64,000 nucleotides of DNA from Boswellia sacra (GCA_013180625.2 SNVD02010181.1:372001-436000), one strand, 5' to 3'; counted from the first letter of the stretch, positions 1-12,529 are shown. Notes: generated from the letters alone by a model not told the origin. Made by a program: numbers and translations.

Positions 1-1258
1 TTGTTAGGCTAACACCAATCAACAAATATTCTTTCTATACTAATTTTTTATTATATTACATTGATTAATAAATAATCAAATTGATGAGAAAATAAGATTA
101 TACTAAACTGAAAATAAATAATGAAATTGACGATGAAATAAGATTATATTAAATTGATAATAAATAATGAAACTAAAGTATAGATGTACAATATTATCTA
201 CCTATTAAGTTTTATATTTAATTATATTACTCTTTGATTATTTGAATACATATTTAATTACTTGATTATATAATAAATCAACTAGTTAAAATATATTTGA
301 CTCAAAATTTAATATTATATCTTTTCACATGCATGAGTTGAAATAAAATATGATTTTGAGATTTATTGTAATACTTATAGTTTAAGACATATCAAATTAA
401 AATTATATTAAATACTTTTTAATACATATTTATGATACTTACTTAGATTATATGAAAGTATTGCATATTATGTATAATTATTCTTGTTATTAACATGTAT
501 GTGAAAGTAAATCCTGAATACTTATTCTATGATTTTTTCACATTTAGCATAAAAGTAATTATTCATGTTATTAAATTTGATTGAATGGTATAAATCAATA
601 ACTAATATCATACCTAGTTACATAGAATTGATTCACTTTCATTTATTCTTAACTTACAAGTCACAAGCTAAACTTATAATCTTTTAATTGATTCTATCTT
701 CTATCTTTAATCCTTTAATCAATCAATCTTTCATTATTTTATTAAGTAATTATTAGTACAAGATTATTAGCAAATCCATGGATTTTATTAATTGAAGTAA
801 TAAATTTGAACTATTGTTTGTTGATGAAATTTAATCAACATATATATCACCAATTAATTTTTTTTTTTACAACGGGTAGTTATCATTTATAACTTGATAT
901 AATTATGAACTATCATTATAATATGGCGAGAATTAATTATTGATATTCTTAATTTAATTGATTAGTAATTTAATAATTAATTCAATGTTATATCGTCTTA
1001 GATAGAAAGGAATTAAATTAACAAAGTCAAATTAATTGTTTATTATATGGTGATAATTAATTACTTAAATGGAAAAATGATCTTTACTATAATGAGATTA
1101 ATTTATGATTATTAAAGTTTATATGAAAAAATTAGTTTATCAACCCTATTTAGAGTAATCAATTAATAGATTAACATAACATTGGATTATTATTTTAATA
1201 AAATTATGGAGAGAATTAATCATTTATACAAATAATTAATTCATGTCATATATTATGA
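1..1258. other. AT-rich intergenic DNA, no gene seen
   Basis: Very AT-rich sequence with no open frame of note. It is duplicated at 37909-39084. I see no recognisable element here apart from the duplication itself. Confidence 0.6.
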
Positions 1259-1853
1259 TTGATTAGTAATTTATTAAATTTGTCGTCGCAAAAGGTTTCC
1301 CACATTTTTCCAATATTGAATTTTTTGGTTATTCATTTTATTTTCTTATTAGATTCTATGACAACATTTCGTTGCAAAAAGAAATATAAGAAATTTTCTG
1401 CGACAAATTTGTCATCACCAAAGGTTTCACATATTATACTTATTTTTTTCTTATTCTATTGTGAGATTTTGCGACAAAATTTTGTTGCAAAAAAAGTAAT
1501 ATAACAATTTTTGTGACAAATTTGTTGTAGGGAAAAAGTTTCTCATATTGCACTTTTTCTTTTCTTTTTTTTTTTAAAATTTTGTGATTGGATTTTGTGA
1601 TGAAAAATTTGTTAGAGAATTAAATACTCAAGTTAAGACATATTCAACTATGGATTATTAGAGAATTAAATACTCAAGTTAAGTTCACATTTACAAGTTT
1701 AAGCTTTTAGAAAAGTGGCAACCTTAACACGAATTTGTCATAGCGAAAAGTTTTACCATATTACATTTTTTCTTTTTTATTTTATTTTGTGATGGGATGT
1801 TGCGACAAAATTTTATCACAAAAACATATATTCTGCTATGAATTTGTTATAGC

Positions 1854-1858
1854 GAAAA
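1854..1858 (+). repeat. Target-site duplication GAAAA (left)
   Basis: Five bases directly before the LTR element; repeated at 10602-10606. The unit B empty site at about 39680 has a single near-identical aaaaa/gaaaa-like stretch. Confidence 0.85.
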
Positions 1859-2409
1859 TGTCACACCCTGTATCCAACAGAGTAACACTGTAGCGGATAA
1901 GGGCTTGCCAAGGGAACACAGTCGTCGCTATGCCGAAATCCTTCCTTAATCTTTAATTGATCGAATACCTGAGGTACACAACAGACTAGTGAGTATGAAA
2001 CTCAGTAAGCAGCTAGAATTATAAAACTAGCGTAACACTCAAAATAAAATAATAAATGGCGATAACCATTTCAGAATATGACTACTATTTAATACTTATT
2101 CCATAAATACCTGTCTATGGGTAATCAAGCATGGCTTTTCCATGTCAAAGCTCATCACATACACCCATATATACACCCATTTACATAAGCATGTCTCATT
2201 TACACATAAACTTTCCACAAGTCTATCACATTCTCATGTGCTCCCATAAACATATAAATGATTCATACATTCTAAAAGCTAGCTACACTGTTCACATGGA
2301 TATCCATTTCACCTAATTTCGGAAGCTTCCACAGTACAATCACAAACACTTAGGAACAATGCTCTCTAATCAAGGTAGGACTTTTCATTTCACAGTCAGT
2401 TCCCATATG

Positions 2410-2815
2410 TAGGCCTACCCATGAATCAGCTCAAGGCTAGTCAGACAATCCGGGTGATACCGGGCCCATGCTACCGAATCTCGTCTAGAGAAACACATGG
2501 TTCAGACCTCCCCTCAAGCCATGGGGATACGAAACAGTACAAATACATTCAGAGGCCTACCCATGAAATAGCTCAAGGCTAGTCTGACAATCCGGGTGAT
2601 ACCGGGCCCATGCTACCGAATCTTATCTGGAGAAACACATGGTCCAGACCTCCCCTCAAGCCATGGGAGTACGTAACAGTACGGATACATTCATATGCCT
2701 ACACTTGAAATAGCTCGAGGCTAGTCTGACAATCCGGGTGATACCGGGCCCATGCTACCGAATCTCGTCTAGAGAAACACATGGTCCAGACCTCCCCTCA
2801 AGCTATGAGAGCCAA
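2410..2815 (-). repeat. ~142-bp tandem repeat in LTR, 3 copies
   Basis: Units start at about 2413, 2552 and 2696, each with gcctac, tagctcaaggctagtc, ccgggtgataccgggccc and agaaacacatggtccagac. The other LTR has five units. Confidence 0.9.
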
Positions 2816-2861
2816 ATATCCTAAGTTGTGGCATGCCACTCATATATCAGTTTTCACATTC

Positions 2862-3075
2862 AGTCACATAAGTGAAGCTCTATATTAAGCTTTCACTCAA
2901 ATATTACATATCACATTTCAGTCACATAAGTGAAGCTCTATATTAAGCTTTCACTCACATATCACATTTCACATTTCAGTCACATAAGTGAAGCTCTATA
3001 TTAAGCTTTCACTCACATATCACATTTCACATTTCAATCACATAAGTGAAGCTCTATATTAAGCTTCTAACCCAA
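2862..3075 (-). repeat. ~58-bp tandem repeat in LTR, 4 copies
   Basis: Repeats of cacataagtgaagctctat followed by ttaagctttcactcacatat at about 2863, 2922, 2979 and 3037. The same array is in the right LTR (about 8090-8290) and, in reverse, in the solo LTR (about 25925-26110). Confidence 0.9.
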
Positions 3076-5382
3076 TCACAACTTGTGATAATTCATTCAC
3101 TTTAATGCTAGCATTTAACAGTATCACATTTCACATTCGTCATTCAATATATTCCCATGGGCTTGGCATGAATTTCAAATTCATAATACATCACACAATG
3201 ATGCATGCCTTCACACACCAAAATATTGCCGTTCACTTTCATAATTGAGGTTCTACGTAGGCTTCTCACTAATCACATATACATTCATAAATACAATAAG
3301 CCTACATATCTCATAAACATTTATGGATCTGCACAATCCACACATTGGCATCATTTCTACACACATAGAACCCCAATGACATCTTTATTCGTGCCAACAC
3401 CTTCCATTACTCTTCGATGTATTTCAATCATATCGTTGCACAACTATTTCCATATATAACTGATCTCCATTCATTTTTCACTCATACATATTCATGAAAC
3501 TCTAATACACATGGTATTTCATAGACATTCATTTGTCATGCCATCCACATGAGGAATTAGTATCCTAGAACGTTTGGCATGTATTTTATTCTTCATATAC
3601 ACACATCGTTTCATTGGCAATATTATTCAAGCCATATCACAACAAACTCACATATATGAGGGCACAGTCACATTTCTATATCTCACACACATAGAAGTTA
3701 CTCCAATATGTCAATCACATACACATCAAAGTGCGTGAAATCACACATTTTATAAATCACTATAAACCCCAATCAAATCATTTCCTATATCAAGGTCCAT
3801 GCATTCATGGCCCCATACACATTCCATCCACACAACTCACATATATTCACAATCAAAATCATTAAACACATTTCATTAATAGTTAACGTCTGTTGTGTCC
3901 TTAGAAGGGTCTAGCTACTTACCTGATTAGCCTCGCCTCTTAATTTGGTTTTCACATATTTCTTGATAAGCAGTTGCTTAAAGTTCATCTCTTCTTCTTC
4001 TTCTTCTTCCTCTCTGGTAACCATTGCCATAGTCATGACACACTAATCAGTGTCCATTTAGAAGTCATTAAATCCCTTATAGGTTAACAATAAGTCAACC
4101 AACCAATAACATCATTTATTAAACTCTATCACACACATATTGGTTGGATTATTACAATAAGAGGCTTATTCATTTCCAATCATCACTAAAATTCATGAAA
4201 ATCAAATAGACATACATATTATGTCCATGAATTTTATTGAGTCAAAATAAGGTCATATACCCCTTAAAAATCCTTAATTTCATTCACACAGCAAATCTGT
4301 CTGCAGACCTCTCAACTGAACAGTGCAACTTTGAAAAATTTTATAAAATTCTACAATAATCCAATCTCTACCAAACTTTCCAGTCTACAACTAAACACAT
4401 ATAAGAGTCATTCCACCAAAAATCATGATTTTCTAAGGAGTTTAAGGCAATCAGACGGAATTTATTTCACATACTCAGTTCTGGAACTTAACATTCACAG
4501 TTCTTCAAGTCCATATTTGAAAAATCAAAACAATTCATATACAACTCCAAAAACCATGAAAATTTACAGTCTAATATAAAAAATATCCAAGGGTTTTCAT
4601 ATTAAAAATCACGAAATTTTACAAAGATTTTCCCCCTCAAATGGAGTTCATTTCCGCTGCCCTGTTTTAAAACAGGGGAATTCTCAATTTCGAACCAGAA
4701 CTTCAAAAATTCATTACAATTCACACACTGCGAATTTTTGAGTGTTTCAAAATTCTATAAACTCCTTGAGATGTCTAGTTTATCATATAATAATTTTAGA
4801 GTCAGCGAACAACCATAGAATTTATAAGAAATTTCGGACTAACCCCTGTTCAGCAAAGAGGCTCTGCAAGAATTTCACTCAATCATGTTTCCTAACTTCC
4901 CAAACATCATCCCTTCTCCTTCAATATACCATAACACATGTAATATCATGTTTTCTAACATGTACCATGATGTATATAACATAAATACAAGATTAATCAT
5001 AGTAGAATCTAACATTTTCCTTATAGAATTTCATGGCTAGGCTCTAAAGGAAGAAGGAGAAGATGAATTTACCTTAATTTCCTTCTAGCTTATTCAATTT
5101 TCCTTGAATTCCACAAGTGAAGAAAGCAAATTGAGAGAAAGAGAGAGGACTGGAAACGTTTTTGTAGAGACAAGAAAGAAAATGAAATTTTTTAGAATTC
5201 TCCCAAATTTATATAGATAAGGATTGGGTGAATTTTATGTAAGCCCTCCATTTTCCAATTCTTCCAAGTCACCCTATCATAATTTATAATTTGCTTTATC
5301 ACCCTTACAATTATATAAAAGTACTAATAATTTAGATGCTTAAACACATAATAATTGTGGTTACACATACTAGGGTGTTACA

Positions 5383-5400
5383 ACTCTCCCCCCCTTAAAA
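5383..5400 (-). other. Polypurine tract of the LARD-like element
   Basis: The complement reads TTTTAAGGGGGGGAGAGT directly before the LTR start TGTAACACCC. This is the plus-strand primer site of reverse transcription, and it fixes the minus orientation of the element. Confidence 0.85.
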
Positions 5401-6778
5401 GAATTTCGTCCTCGAAATTCTATACCATCGTTCAATTGGGAAAATATTTATCATATATTTATTCTTTATTGCTCCCAAAGTTGCTTCACAAATGGGGGAT
5501 TTATTTCAGAGCATTCCCATTGAAGATATCTTTTTCTTCCGTATCTAATGCTCTTTATAGTATAACTGATATTGTCCTTTGGTCGTATGAAAACTGTTTC
5601 TCAGCTTTAGTGATTTAGAACTTAGTATAAAGGAGGAACTAAAATTTTTATCCCTCACCATTCACTTGTATAATACATTTGGTACACTTAACCATAAAAG
5701 TGGCAGTGTGATCCATCGGCTACATTCTCAATCCTCAACAAGTCTCCTAAAAGTTGATGTATCTTGGACTAAATTTTCTTTTCTTACCAAACTTTATCAC
5801 TTTTGCCCTTAAAATCATATTCACAAGTTGTTACATATCTTTCCAAGATTGAATGACTCTTTCGGTTTACCCATAAAAACCATACTAAATTGAAATGTAG
5901 TGCTTTTAACCATGTGCAAACTTTTTTTTCGATGTAGATGTAACCTTTCGATCTCAAATCAAAACATCAAACACAAATATTCTACGGAACCTAACATCTT
6001 GCAGACATAAATTTACCCTTTTTGTTCCATGGTAAAAAATTAATGTGTACAAGAAGAAAAGGAAACAAAATGGGTCAATCTATTAATAATTATCCAAATG
6101 GTATTACTATCTTTTGGAATCCTATATTACCCACAATAAAATCCATGATTATGTGTTCTCATTCTCATTTGAGTATTAGGAGGAATTTTAACATTCTCAG
6201 TGGCCTTAGTCAATTTCTCATGTTTAAATCTATAACACTAGGAATACATAATATTCCTCCATCACCTGTCACAATAACTCGTATCTCTTTTCGTGGGACT
6301 TGTTTTCCATACGGTTATGTAGCATTTAACCACTGATCTAGCATTTCTCATTCCTAAACAAAACAATGAACATTCTTTCAGTTCAAAAGGGTGATTGAAA
6401 TTCCCAAACCTTCCAATATTAGACAGAGGTATATTAGACACAATTATCATTAAATTAAGACAATATCCAAGCATTTTAGGTTTGAAATATCCTTGCCCAA
6501 AAACTTATCTCGTTAAGAGTCCCAAAGTTCACTCTTTGTTCTTGGAACTTCAATTTTCTTATCGTTCTGAATTGTAGGATTCTCAACATTAGCTGCTACA
6601 CTAGTACTAGTCATGTTGTCCCCACTTTGTTTAATGTTACAAAACACAATGACATACACACAATATATAGTGAAATTCATAATTAAACTTACCAAACCTT
6701 TAGGCATGAGGATTTGGCATAGGACTGGGTTCCCTTAACCGCTTATGACCAATATTGTCTACAGAATCTTAAACCTTT
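5401..6778 (-). other. Interior of the LARD-like element, no intact coding region
   Basis: About 1.4 kb between polypurine tract and primer site. The longest minus-strand frames (6262-6474, 70 codons; 6513-6707, 64 codons) show no gag zinc knuckle, protease or polymerase motif that I recognise. I regard the interior as non-coding or decayed beyond recognition. Confidence 0.6.
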
Positions 6779-6790
6779 GCTCTGATACCA
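6779..6790 (-). other. Primer-binding site (tRNA-iMet)
   Basis: The plus strand gctctgatacca is the complement of TGGTATCAGAGC, the standard plant primer site matching the 3' end of initiator methionine tRNA. It lies four bases from the right LTR (6795). Confidence 0.9.
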
Positions 6791-6794
6791 CTAC

Positions 6795-9700
6795 TGTCAC
6801 ACCCCGTATCCAACAGAGTAATACTGTAGCGGATAAGGGCTTGCCAAGGGAACACAGTCGTCGCTATGCCGAAATCCTTCCTTAATCTTTAATTGATCGA
6901 ATACATGAGGTACACAACAGACTAGTGAGTATGAAACTCAGTAAGCAGCTAGAATTATAAAACTAGCGTAACACTCAAAATAAAATAATAAATGGCGATA
7001 ACCATTTCAGAATATGACTACTATTCAATACTTATTCCATAAATACCTGTCTATGGGTAATCAAGCATAGCTTTTCCATGTCAAAGCTCATCACATACAC
7101 CCATATATACACCCATTTACATAAGCATGTCTCATTTACACATAAATTTTCCACAAGTCTATCACATTCTCATGTGCTCCCATAAACATATAAATGATTC
7201 ATACATTCTATAAGCTAGCTACACTGTTCACATGGATATCCATTTCACCTAATTTCGGAAGCTTCCACAGTACAGTCACAAACACTTAGGAACAATGCTC
7301 TCTAATCAAGGTAGGACTTTTCATTTCACAGTCAGTTCCCATATGTAGGCCTACCCATGAATCAGCTCAAGGCTAGTCTGACAATCCGGGTGATACCGGG
7401 CCCATGCTAAAGAATCTCATCTAGAGAAACACATGGTCCAGACCTCCCCTCAAGCCATGGGGATACAGAACAGTACAAATACATTCAAATGCCTACACTT
7501 GAAATAGCTCAAGGCTAGTCTGACGATCCAGGTGATACCGAGCCCATGCTACCGAATCTCATCTAGAGAAACACATGGTCCAGACCTCCCCTCAAGCCAT
7601 GGAACAGTACAAAATAGTACAAATACATTTAGATGCCTACACTTGAAATAGCTCGAGTCTAGTCTGACAATCCGGGTGATACCGGGCCCATGTTACCGAA
7701 TCTCGTCTAGAGAAACACATGGTCCAGACCTCCCCTCAAACTATGTGGATACGGAACAGTACAGATACATTCAGAGGCCTACCCATGAAATAGCTCAAGG
7801 CTAGTCTGACAATCCGGGTGATACCGGGCCCATGCTACCGAATCTCATCTAGAGAAACACATGGTCCAGACCTCCCCTCAAGTCATGGGAGTACGTAACA
7901 GTACGGATACATTCAGATGCCTACACTTGAAATAGCTCGAGGCTAGTCTGATAGTCCGGGTGATACCAGGCCCATGCTACCGAATCCCATATAGGGAAAC
8001 ACATGGTCCAGACCTTCCCTCAAGCTATGAGAGCCAAATATCCTAAGTTGTGGCATGCCACTCATATATCAGTTTTCACATTCAGTCACATAAGTGAAGC
8101 TCTATATTAAGCTTTCACTCAAATATTACATATCACATTTCAGTCACATAAGTTAAGCTCTATATTAAGCTTTCACTCACATATCACATTTCACATTTCA
8201 GTCACATAAGTGAAGCTCTATATTAAGCTTTCACTCACATATCACATTTTTCACATTTCAATCACATAAGTGAAGCTCTATATTAAGCTTCTAACCCAAT
8301 CACAACTTGTGATAATTCATTCACTTTAATGCTAGCATTTAACAGTATAACATTTCACATTCGTCATTCAATATATTCCCATGGGCTTGGCATGAATTTC
8401 AAATTCATAACACATCACACAGTGATGCATGCCTTCACACACCAAAATATTGCCGTTCACTTTCATAATTGAGGTTCTACGTAGGCTTCTCACTAATCAC
8501 ATATACATTCATAAATACAATAAGCCTACATATCTTATAAACATTTATGGATCTACACAATCCACACATTGGCATCATTTCTACACACATAGGACCCCAA
8601 TGACATCTTTATTCGTGCCAACACCTTCCATTACTCTTCGATGTATTTCAATCATATCGTTGCACAACTATTTTCATATATAACGGATCCCATTCATTTT
8701 CCACTCATACATATTCGTGGAACTCTAATACACATGGTATTTCATAGACATTCATTTGTCATGCCATCCACATGAGGAATTAGTATCCTAGAATGTTTGG
8801 CATGTATTTTATTCTTCATATACACACATCGTTTCATTGGCAATATTATTCAAGCCATATCACAACAAACTCACATATATGAGGGCACAGTCACATTTCT
8901 ATATCTCACACACATAGAAGTTACTCCAATATGTCAATCACATACACATCAAAGTGCGTGAAATCACACATTTTATAAATCACTATAAACCCCAATCAAA
9001 TCATTTCCTATATCAAGGTACATGCATTCATGGCCCCATACACATTCCATCCACACAACTCACATATATTCACAATCAAAATCATTAAACACATTTCATT
9101 AATAGTTAACGTCTGTTGTGTCCTTAGAAGGGTCTAGCTACTTACCTGATTAGCCTCGCCTCTTAATTTGGTTTTCATATATTTCTTGATAGCAGTTGCT
9201 TAAAGTTCATCTCTTCTTCTTCTTCTTCCTCTCTAGTAACCATCGCCATAGTCATGACACACTAATCAGTGTCCATTTAGAAGTCATTAAATCCCTTATA
9301 GGTTAACAATAAGTCAACCAACCAATAACATCATTTATTAAACTCTATCACACACATATTGGTTGGATTATTACAATAAGAGGTTATTCATTTCCAATCA
9401 TCACTAAACTTCATGGAACTCAAATAGACATACATATTGTGGTCCATGAATTTTATTGAATCAAAATAAGGTCATTTACTCCTTGAAAATCCTTAATTTC
9501 ATTCACACAGCAAATCTGTCTGCAGACCTCTCAACTGAACAGTGTAACTTTGAAAAATTTTATAAAATTCTACAATAATCCAATCTCTACCAAACTTTCC
9601 AGTCTACAACTAAACACATATAAGAGTCATTCCACCAAAAATCATGATTTTCTAAGGAGTTTAAGGCAATCAGACGGAATTTATTTCACATACTCAGTTC

Positions 9701-10601
9701 TGGAACTTAACATTTACAGTTCTTCAAGTCCATATTTGAAAAATCATAACAATTCATATACAACTCCAAAAACCATGAAAATTTACAGTCTAATATAAAA
9801 AATATCCAAGGGTTTTCATATTAAAAATCACGAAATTTTACAAAGATTTGCCCCCTCAAATGGAGTTCATTTCCGCTGCCCTGTTTTAAAACAGGGGAAT
9901 TCTCAATTTCGAACCAGAACTTCAAAAATTCATTACAATTCACACACTGCGAATTTTTGAGTGTTTCAAAATTCTATAAACTCCTTGAGATGTCTAGTTT
10001 ATCATATAAAAATTTCAGAGTCAGCGAACAACCATAGAATTTATAAGAAATTTCGGAATAACCCCTGTTCAGCAAAGAGGCTCTGCAAGAATTTCACTCA
10101 ATCATGTTTCCTAACTTCCCAAACATCATCCCTTCTCCTTCAATATACCATAACACATGTAATATCATGTTTTCTAACATGTACCATGATGTATATAACA
10201 TAAATACAAGATTAATCATAGAAGAATCTAACATTTTCCTTATAGAATTTCATGGTTAGGCTCTAAAGGAAGAAGGAGAAGATGAATTTACCTTAATTTC
10301 CTTCTAGCTTATTCAATTTTCCTTGTATTCCACAAGTGAAGAAAGCAAATTGAGAGAAAGAGAGAGGGCTGGAAACGTTTTTGTAGAGACAAGAAAGAAA
10401 ATGAAATTTTCTAGAATTCTCCCAAATTTATATAGATAAGGATTGGGTGAATTTTATGTAAGCCCTCCATTTTCCAATTCTTCCAAGTCACCCTATCATA
10501 ATTTATAATTTGCTTTATCACCCTTACAATTATACAAAAGTACTAATAATTTAGATGCTTAAACACATAATAATTGTGGTTACACATACTAGGGTGTTAC
10601 A
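6795..10601 (-). repeat. 5' LTR of the LARD-like element
   Basis: 3,807 bp with the same ends as the left LTR. It has five copies of the ~142-bp tandem repeat (starts about 7347, 7491, 7632, 7776, 7916) against three in the other LTR; the two extra units account for the 283-bp length difference. A TATA-like site lies at about 10428-10438 on the minus strand. Confidence 0.9.
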
Positions 10602-10606
10602 GAAAA
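10602..10606 (+). repeat. Target-site duplication GAAAA (right)
   Basis: Matches 1854-1858; it flanks the LARD-like element. Confidence 0.85.
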
Positions 10607-11645
10607 AGTTTCCCGTATTGCATTATTTTTTTATTTTATGACGGGACTTTTCAATGAGATTTTGTCGTAAAAAGATATATTCTGCTACAAATTTTTCATA
10701 GTAGAAAGGTTTCCTATATTGCATTTTTTCTTTTTTTTTTAATTTTGTGATGGGATTTTTTTACGGAAATTCGTTGTTAAAAGATATATTCTACTACAAA
10801 TTTGTCGTAGCGAATAGGTTTCCTATCTTGTATTTTTTCTTATTTTTTTATTTTGTGATGAAAATTCATTGCTAAAAGATATAATTTGCTATGAATTTTT
10901 CATAACAAAAAGGTTTCCCACATTGCATTTTTTTTATTTTTTTAATTTGTGAGGGGATTTTGCGACAAAAATTTGTCGCTAAAAGATATATGCTACTACG
11001 AGCGAGAGGTTTCCCCTATTGCATTTTTATTTTATTTTTTATTTTGTGGTGGGATTTTGGGATGAAAATTTGTCGCAAAAAGATATATTCTACTACGAAT
11101 TTGTTGTAGCCAAAAAGTTTCCCATATTGCATTTCTTCTTTTATTTTTTCTTTAGCTATGATTTAGTTTGTGACGAAAAGTCCTCAATGATTAAACCAAT
11201 TTAGCTATGATTTAGTTTGTGACGAGAAGTCGTCACTAAAGACAATTAGAATTTTTTTTTTACTTTATTTTGTGACAAGATATTGCGACGAAATTTGTAT
11301 TTCGTAGCCAAAAAAATGAATTTTAAAGACAAATTTTATTTTGTCGCGAAAGTTTTGCTTCAAGACAGTTTTTCCTATAGTGATAGTTTTCAATATTTCA
11401 TCATATCGTATTACAATCTTATTGACTAGACGCGGGGTAACATATAAATGAATAATTCTATATGTATAATCATTCCATACAATCAAATTGCTTACAATTA
11501 CATGATATAAGATTATAATTTAATGGAGAGAGTATTTATGACATGATTTATATATTCTAATTTTGTATTCTTTAATTTAGTGATATTTTAGCATATCGCG
11601 TTATTGGACAGGTTATACAAATTGCATTAGAAGATGTTGATAGCA

Positions 11646-11670
11646 AATAATAATAATAATAATAATAATA
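11646..11670 (+). repeat. (AAT)n microsatellite
   Basis: About eight AAT units downstream of the PMEI gene. The unit B equivalent at 40729-40769 has about thirteen units. Confidence 0.95.
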
Positions 11671-11825
11671 AATTAATTAGACTTAGAGACAGAGAGGGCA
11701 TTATTTGAATAAAATGTCATCCACATTTTTTTATTGAATCATGATGTCTCCCAATAGTTTTCCCTCAACATTCTTATGTTGTATGAAATAAGGAAAACAT
11801 AAATACAACATCTACTAATCAACAA

Positions 11826-12359
11826 TTAAAGGGCACGAGCAATATCCAAGTTGGACTGAGCCAAAGGGACCAACTCCTCATGATCGATTCTATGAAGTTC
11901 TTGGTTTCCATCAGTGAACGTGTCGGCGCTATCATGAGCCAACTTTAGGGCGTAATTGAGCTCGGTTTCCAAATCAGAATAGTTTTTGGTAGTAAGAGCA
12001 TCCAATGATTTCTTAGTGCTTTTAACGAGGAGCTGATAATTATCCAAGCATCGGTCAAGAATGTTTTCCATCTCAGGTGTTTTGTATCCAAGCTTGAGTC
12101 TCTTGGCCTCCTCGATGGCCTTCTCGAGTTGGCGATTGAAACCCTCCAAACCTGCCTGAAGAACGGCATTGACATCAGTAGGATTGTTGAGGTATGGTGA
12201 GATGAGTCTAACACATACTTTGGGATTTTGGGTCTTTTGACATACACTTTCAATAATACTGGAATCAGATACAGAAGAATGGGAACCGGATTCGTCAGCA
12301 TAGACTGAAACGAGAGAGGACAAAATGAAAATGAGGATGATGGACTTGTTGAATGCCAT
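11826..12359 (-). CDS. PMEI-domain secreted protein (pectin methylesterase/invertase inhibitor family), copy A
   Basis: Single-exon gene of 177 residues. MAFNKSIILIFILSSLVSVYA is a clear signal peptide, so I start at the methionine at 12359, although the frame is open for 17 more codons upstream. The mature part is a helical PMEI domain: N-terminal hairpin with C-x8-C (VCQKTQNPKVC), then EKAIEEAKRLKLGYKTPEMENILDRC and LDNYQLL..LDAL. Family members are apoplastic or vacuolar inhibitors of pectin methylesterase or acid invertase. Four cysteines are normal; here the fourth is replaced by Phe in DTFTD, leaving one unpaired. A TATA-like ttataa lies near 12451 on the minus strand. It is 98 % identical by eye to copy B. 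Which enzyme it inhibits, if any, cannot be told. Confidence 0.88.
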   Translation of the reverse strand: MAFNKSIILIFILSSLVSVYADESGSHSSVSDSSIIESVCQKTQNPKVCVRLISPYLNNPTDVNAVLQAGLEGFNRQLEKAIEEAKRLKLGYKTPEMENILDRCLDNYQLLVKSTKKSLDALTTKNYSDLETELNYALKLAHDSADTFTDGNQELHRIDHEELVPLAQSNLDIARAL

Positions 12360-12529
12360 ATTGCCTCTTTCTCTCTTGGACTTTTTCAAGTTAATTTTGA
12401 GGAAAAACAAATGAGCAAAGCCTGAGGAAAGGAGGTACCAGAGGTGGGCTTATAAAGAAATGCTAACAACTATTTCGCCATGCAAATAGGTCAACCACGC
12501 AAGTTTTGCCGAGCAATTGGTTGGCTATT

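Larger units (their letters stand above)
1859..5382 (-). repeat. 3' LTR of the LARD-like element
   Basis: 3,524 bp, with ends tgtcacaccc and gggtgttaca on the plus strand (TG...CA). It contains three copies of a ~142-bp tandem repeat (about 2410-2815) and four copies of a ~58-bp tandem repeat (about 2862-3075). A TATA-like site (complement of ttatatagata, about 5208-5219) lies near the U3 side. It matches the right LTR with only scattered differences, suggesting a fairly recent insertion. Confidence 0.9.
1859..10601 (-). mobile_element. Non-autonomous LTR retrotransposon (LARD-like), Del/Tekay-type ends
   Basis: An 8,743-bp element flanked by GAAAA target duplications and absent from unit B. 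It has two LTRs (1859-5382, 6795-10601) and a 1,412-bp interior. Orientation is minus: next to the right LTR lies gctctgatacca (6779-6790), whose complement TGGTATCAGAGC is the usual initiator-Met-tRNA primer site, and next to the left LTR lies a polypurine tract (complement of 5383-5400). The sequence cgaggacgaaattc beside the tract, and TGTAACACCC LTR starts, resemble Del/Tekay chromoviruses. No gag, protease, reverse transcriptase or integrase frame is visible, so it must rely on another element for movement. Long LTRs with a short non-coding interior fit the LARD class. Confidence 0.9.
1265..11382 (+). mobile_element. CACTA-like transposon relic with subterminal repeats, split by an LTR element
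   Basis: Two blocks (1265-1858 and 10602-11382) are made of imperfect repeats of roughly 90 bp built on gcgacaaaa/ttgtcgcaaaa pairs followed by ttcccatattgca and T-rich tracts. The right edge reads gacagtttttcctatagtg, the reverse complement of a CACTA-type end (CACTATAGGAAAAACTG). Short subterminal repeats of this sort are typical of plant CACTA elements. No left CACTA end and no transposase were found, so it is a non-autonomous or truncated relic. The uninterrupted copy is at 39090-40465. Confidence 0.6.

Noticed and set aside
2862..3075. CRISPR-like regular array of ~58-bp units
   Set aside because: Units are directly adjacent tandem repeats inside a plant LTR, without unique spacers; no cas genes, eukaryotic context.
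3205..3459. 84-codon frame repeated at 8429 and, in reverse, at 25479-25796
   Set aside because: It recurs because it lies in the LTR sequence, which is repeated. No retroviral or host motif; plus-strand frames are antisense to the LTR.
1265..11382. Treating the LARD and the CACTA-like repeats as one large element
   Set aside because: Target duplications and the empty site in unit B show that the LTR element inserted into a pre-existing CACTA-like relic.
11945..12301. 118-codon frame antiparallel/shifted to PMEI-A (and 160 codons at 40918-41400)
   Set aside because: It is an alternative frame on the same strand as the PMEI gene; the PMEI frame has the signal peptide and domain.
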